Part shown: piece by piece, positions 32,347-33,839 of the stretch
How positions within the stretch are numbered: position 1 is the stretch's first letter
Layout of the letters: each line of letters begins with the position of its first letter
Assembly: GCA_002348225.1 (NCBI GenBank)
Contig: DEAP01000009.1
Location: 6,525-40,363, forward strand
From: Dehalococcoidia bacterium UBA2979
GTDB taxonomy: Bacteria; Chloroflexota; Dehalococcoidia; UBA2979
DNA length: 33,839 nucleotides
Direction: 5' to 3'
Notes under the pieces: model-generated
Told to the model about the DNA's origin: nothing
The model's database searches: none
What the model saw: only the letters and a program-made list of their open reading frames with translations
Translations under genes and position numbers: made by a program

Positions 32347-32421
32347 GCCACTGTAGCTCAGGGGTAGAGCAACGGTTTCGTAAATCGTAGGTCGTGGGTT
32401 CGATTCCCACCGGTGGCTCCA
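32347..32421 (+). tRNA. tRNA-Thr (anticodon CGU)
   Basis: A 75-base cloverleaf with encoded CCA, 36 bases after the first tRNA-Thr. The anticodon stem ACGGT/ATCGT (one G-U pair) encloses loop TTCGTAA, giving anticodon CGT for ACG codons. It is identical to its neighbour at 71 of 75 positions, including the acceptor and T arms. Confidence 0.96.
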
Positions 32422-32461
32422 ATCAAACAACCGCATGGAACAATTTCTTGGAGTACTCGAA

Positions 32462-33073
32462 ATGAAAACACTCACGCGTCTACTAAATCAATACGACAGG
32501 GCACCTAAGGGGCTAGGATTCAAAATTGACGATAACGTCGAATCCGGCGGCCTTGCTAGGCTGACTAAAATCGCCACAGTAGACCAATTAACTCAACTCA
32601 GCTCTGGGGATACCGACGCAGTAATAATTGATAAATTAGATGACATCGAGAATGGTGACCTCGGTAACAGCTCAGTTCTCATTGGCTACGACTGCCGAGA
32701 AAACAGCAGCCTGCCTGCCTTTGCTCAAGAAACTCCTATTAGCTTCGCGGTCATTAATTTAACGACTGAGCTGGCCTCCTTGCAGTTCCATGAAGACTTT
32801 TCAATTGTGCTGGAAATTCAACAGAGTCACCTACTAGATGATCTAGAAAATGTCCTTTCACTGCTCCGGGGTAGACAGGTGTTGCCGCTGGCTGGAGTAC
32901 TCCTGAGCAATACGATGACTGACGAACTCCGAAATGCTAAGGCGCTCTTTGCCATTCGCAGCCTCACAGATATGATATCTCTACCGTTAATCATGCCCTC
33001 AGGGGGTGCCGCGCCATCGGCTGAAGAGATAACTGATTTGAAAAATCTCGGAGTTCGAGCCGTCTTGGTCTGA
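32462..33073 (+). CDS. conserved-looking protein of unknown function
   Basis: I do not recognise this 203-residue protein. It is soluble, acidic and lacks a signal peptide. The alternating strand/helix pattern (DAVIIDKLDDIE, SVLIGYDCRE, FSIVLEIQQSH, LPLAGVLLSN) and the ending SLPLIMPSGGAAPSAEEITDLKNLGVRAVLV recall the last strands of a TIM barrel, where a Gly-Gly loop binds phosphate and the final strand ends in a hydrophobic run. That is a fold guess. ATG 32462 has GGAG eight bases upstream; ATG 32435 is possible but lies only 13 bases after the tRNA. It is convergent with the next gene (five-base gap). Confidence 0.7.
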   Translation: MKTLTRLLNQYDRAPKGLGFKIDDNVESGGLARLTKIATVDQLTQLSSGDTDAVIIDKLDDIENGDLGNSSVLIGYDCRENSSLPAFAQETPISFAVINLTTELASLQFHEDFSIVLEIQQSHLLDDLENVLSLLRGRQVLPLAGVLLSNTMTDELRNAKALFAIRSLTDMISLPLIMPSGGAAPSAEEITDLKNLGVRAVLV

Positions 33074-33078
33074 AACAG

Positions 33079-33360
33079 CTAGTGGTTACCGTCACCTACG
33101 GAATCTTCAGAGCCTTGGAATTCCCAGCGGATACCCCTTTTCGACATATATAAAAAACCTGCGGCCGCAGCTGCAAATGAGGCCACCACCAGACCCACCG
33201 CGAAAAAGAAAATTCGCATAGCGTTGCCGGCGAGCTCAACGCTTTGATCCTCAGCCACAACATCCGAACCTCCAGCACCAAAAACAAAATCGGTCGTTCC
33301 CTGTAAAAGCAAAAGAACGAACACCGGTATAGAGATACGTGCCATATAGATTAACCTCAT
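33079..33360 (-). CDS. small two-helix membrane protein, unknown function
   Basis: 93 residues with a hydrophobic N-terminal segment that may be a signal peptide or first helix (ISIPVFVLLLLQGTTDFVFGAGG). A short acidic stretch and a second helix follow (AMRIFFFAVGLVVASFAAAAAGFLYM), then a charged cytoplasmic tail. ATG 33360 has AGGAG nine bases upstream; ATG 33345 with GAGG nine bases upstream is equally plausible. It lies 37 bases after the next upstream membrane-protein gene on the same strand and is probably co-transcribed. I recognise no family. Confidence 0.6.
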   Translation of the reverse strand: MRLIYMARISIPVFVLLLLQGTTDFVFGAGGSDVVAEDQSVELAGNAMRIFFFAVGLVVASFAAAAAGFLYMSKRGIRWEFQGSEDSVGDGNH

Positions 33361-33397
33361 CCTGCCTGACTCCTACCAGATTCTAACCCGACGTTGC

Positions 33398-33835
33398 TTA
33401 AAAATCACGTTGTGCTAAGCGCCAACCTCCTGCGAGCTGAAATCCAAAGGAAATGATCGACATAATCACAATAACCACATAGGGAAATGACCCCTCTCCC
33501 CGCACAAGGGCACCAAGAGAATCAACGAGATTGATAAGCGTGAAGTCAAATCCAGTTGCAAGGTATATGAAGTAGCCTGCAATAAACCCAGCAACTAACG
33601 AAAAGGTTATACACACCCAGGGAGGCACGCCCGCCGCACTAATCCCCCCTCCTATTCCTATTACAAAGAGAGCCAGAAACAGCATTAGAAAATACAGCCG
33701 CACAACTCCTAACAGGTGGACATCTCTCCCTGCATCATCGACCAAAACAGGGGATAGCAATGCTAAAAGCAGAAGCATACATATCAAAAATCCCTGGCCA
33801 ACAGCTACCAAGGCGATCGATCTCGAGACAAACAA
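33398..33835 (-). CDS. four-helix membrane protein, unknown function, possibly 5'-truncated
   Basis: At least 145 residues with about four transmembrane helices (IALVAVGQGFLICMLLLLALL, LYFLMLFLALFVIGIGGG, ITFSLVAGFIAGYFIYLA, VVIVIMSIISFGFQLAGG) and a short C-terminus. No catalytic motif is visible. The first possible start in the window is TTG 33835, four bases from the edge, and the frame stays open to the edge, so the true start may lie beyond it. It precedes the small membrane-protein gene by 37 bases. Confidence 0.6.
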   Translation of the reverse strand: MFVSRSIALVAVGQGFLICMLLLLALLSPVLVDDAGRDVHLLGVVRLYFLMLFLALFVIGIGGGISAAGVPPWVCITFSLVAGFIAGYFIYLATGFDFTLINLVDSLGALVRGEGSFPYVVIVIMSIISFGFQLAGGWRLAQRDF

Positions 33836-33839
33836 TGAA

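Larger units (their letters stand above)
32236..32421 (+). repeat. tandem duplication of a tRNA-Thr gene
   Basis: The two tRNA genes differ at four positions: one D-loop base (C/G), the wobble base (T/C), one anticodon-stem base (C/T) and one variable-region base (C/A). This indicates a local duplication followed by an anticodon change. Confidence 0.85.

Noticed and set aside
32131..32475. Minus-strand reading frames across the tRNA pair with repeated HRWESNPRPT and PPVGIEPTTY peptides
   Set aside because: These peptides are the antisense translation of tRNA sequences, a well-known source of false proteins. The repeat is explained by the two tRNA-Thr genes.
1..33839. Insertion sequences, prophage, CRISPR arrays, defence systems
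   Set aside because: No transposase, integrase, Cas-like protein, regularly spaced repeat or long terminal repeat was seen. Every gene over about 300 bases is housekeeping, envelope-related or unrecognised.

Overview
The window looks like a compact bacterial chromosome segment at roughly 45-50% GC by eye. It carries housekeeping and biosynthetic genes and no phage, transposon or CRISPR material. Several traits point to a lineage outside the Proteobacteria: a short YidC without the large periplasmic domain, a RicT/YaaT-type PSP1 protein next to holB, an SCO1664-family protein, and an rpmH-rnpA-yidD-yidC-jag-parA-parB block. I infer a marine, SAR202/Dehalococcoidia-like member of the Chloroflexota. 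This is an inference from gene content, not from a search. Convergent genes are separated by 13, 7, 5 or minus 4 bases, and I saw no classical hairpin-plus-T-run terminators.

Layout. (1) 1-4.1 kb: mreB, asd on the opposite strand, a RodZ-like HTH membrane protein and moaA, which overlaps it. (2) 15.7 down to 4.1 kb, minus strand: one long aromatic run of M50 protease, tyrA, aroA, gmk, a trp promoter and leader peptide, trpE, a degenerate Nudix-DinB fusion, trpG, trpD, trpC, trpF, trpB and a CPBP protease. trpA is absent. (3) 15.8-24.2 kb, plus strand: TolB-like propeller protein, secreted lytic transglycosylase-like protein, SCO1664-family protein, GNAT acetyltransferase, lysA, holB, ricT and a sulfurtransferase. 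(4) 32.1 down to 24.2 kb, minus strand: rpmH (44 codons, GTG start), rnpA, yidD, a PQQ-propeller lipoprotein, yidC, jag, a PfkB-kinase/ParA fusion, parB, ridA and dinB. (5) 32.2-33.8 kb: two tandem tRNA-Thr genes, an unrecognised gene and two small membrane-protein genes.

How they work together. Region 2 makes tyrosine and tryptophan precursors from shikimate. The trp part has its own promoter (-35 TTGACG, 17-base spacer, -10 TAGCAT), an 18-residue leader peptide with one Trp codon, and a possible RNA stem that would mask the trpE Shine-Dalgarno. Region 4 combines ribosome and RNase P components, membrane insertion and chromosome partition. A consensus parS lies about 5 kb from parB, at the centre of a perfect 50-bp palindrome.

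The observations most worth following are the PfkB-ParA fusion, the palindromic parS inside a lipoprotein gene's 5' end, the trp leader, the degenerate Nudix-DinB protein inside the trp operon, and the ~137-base same-strand overlap of yidC and jag.
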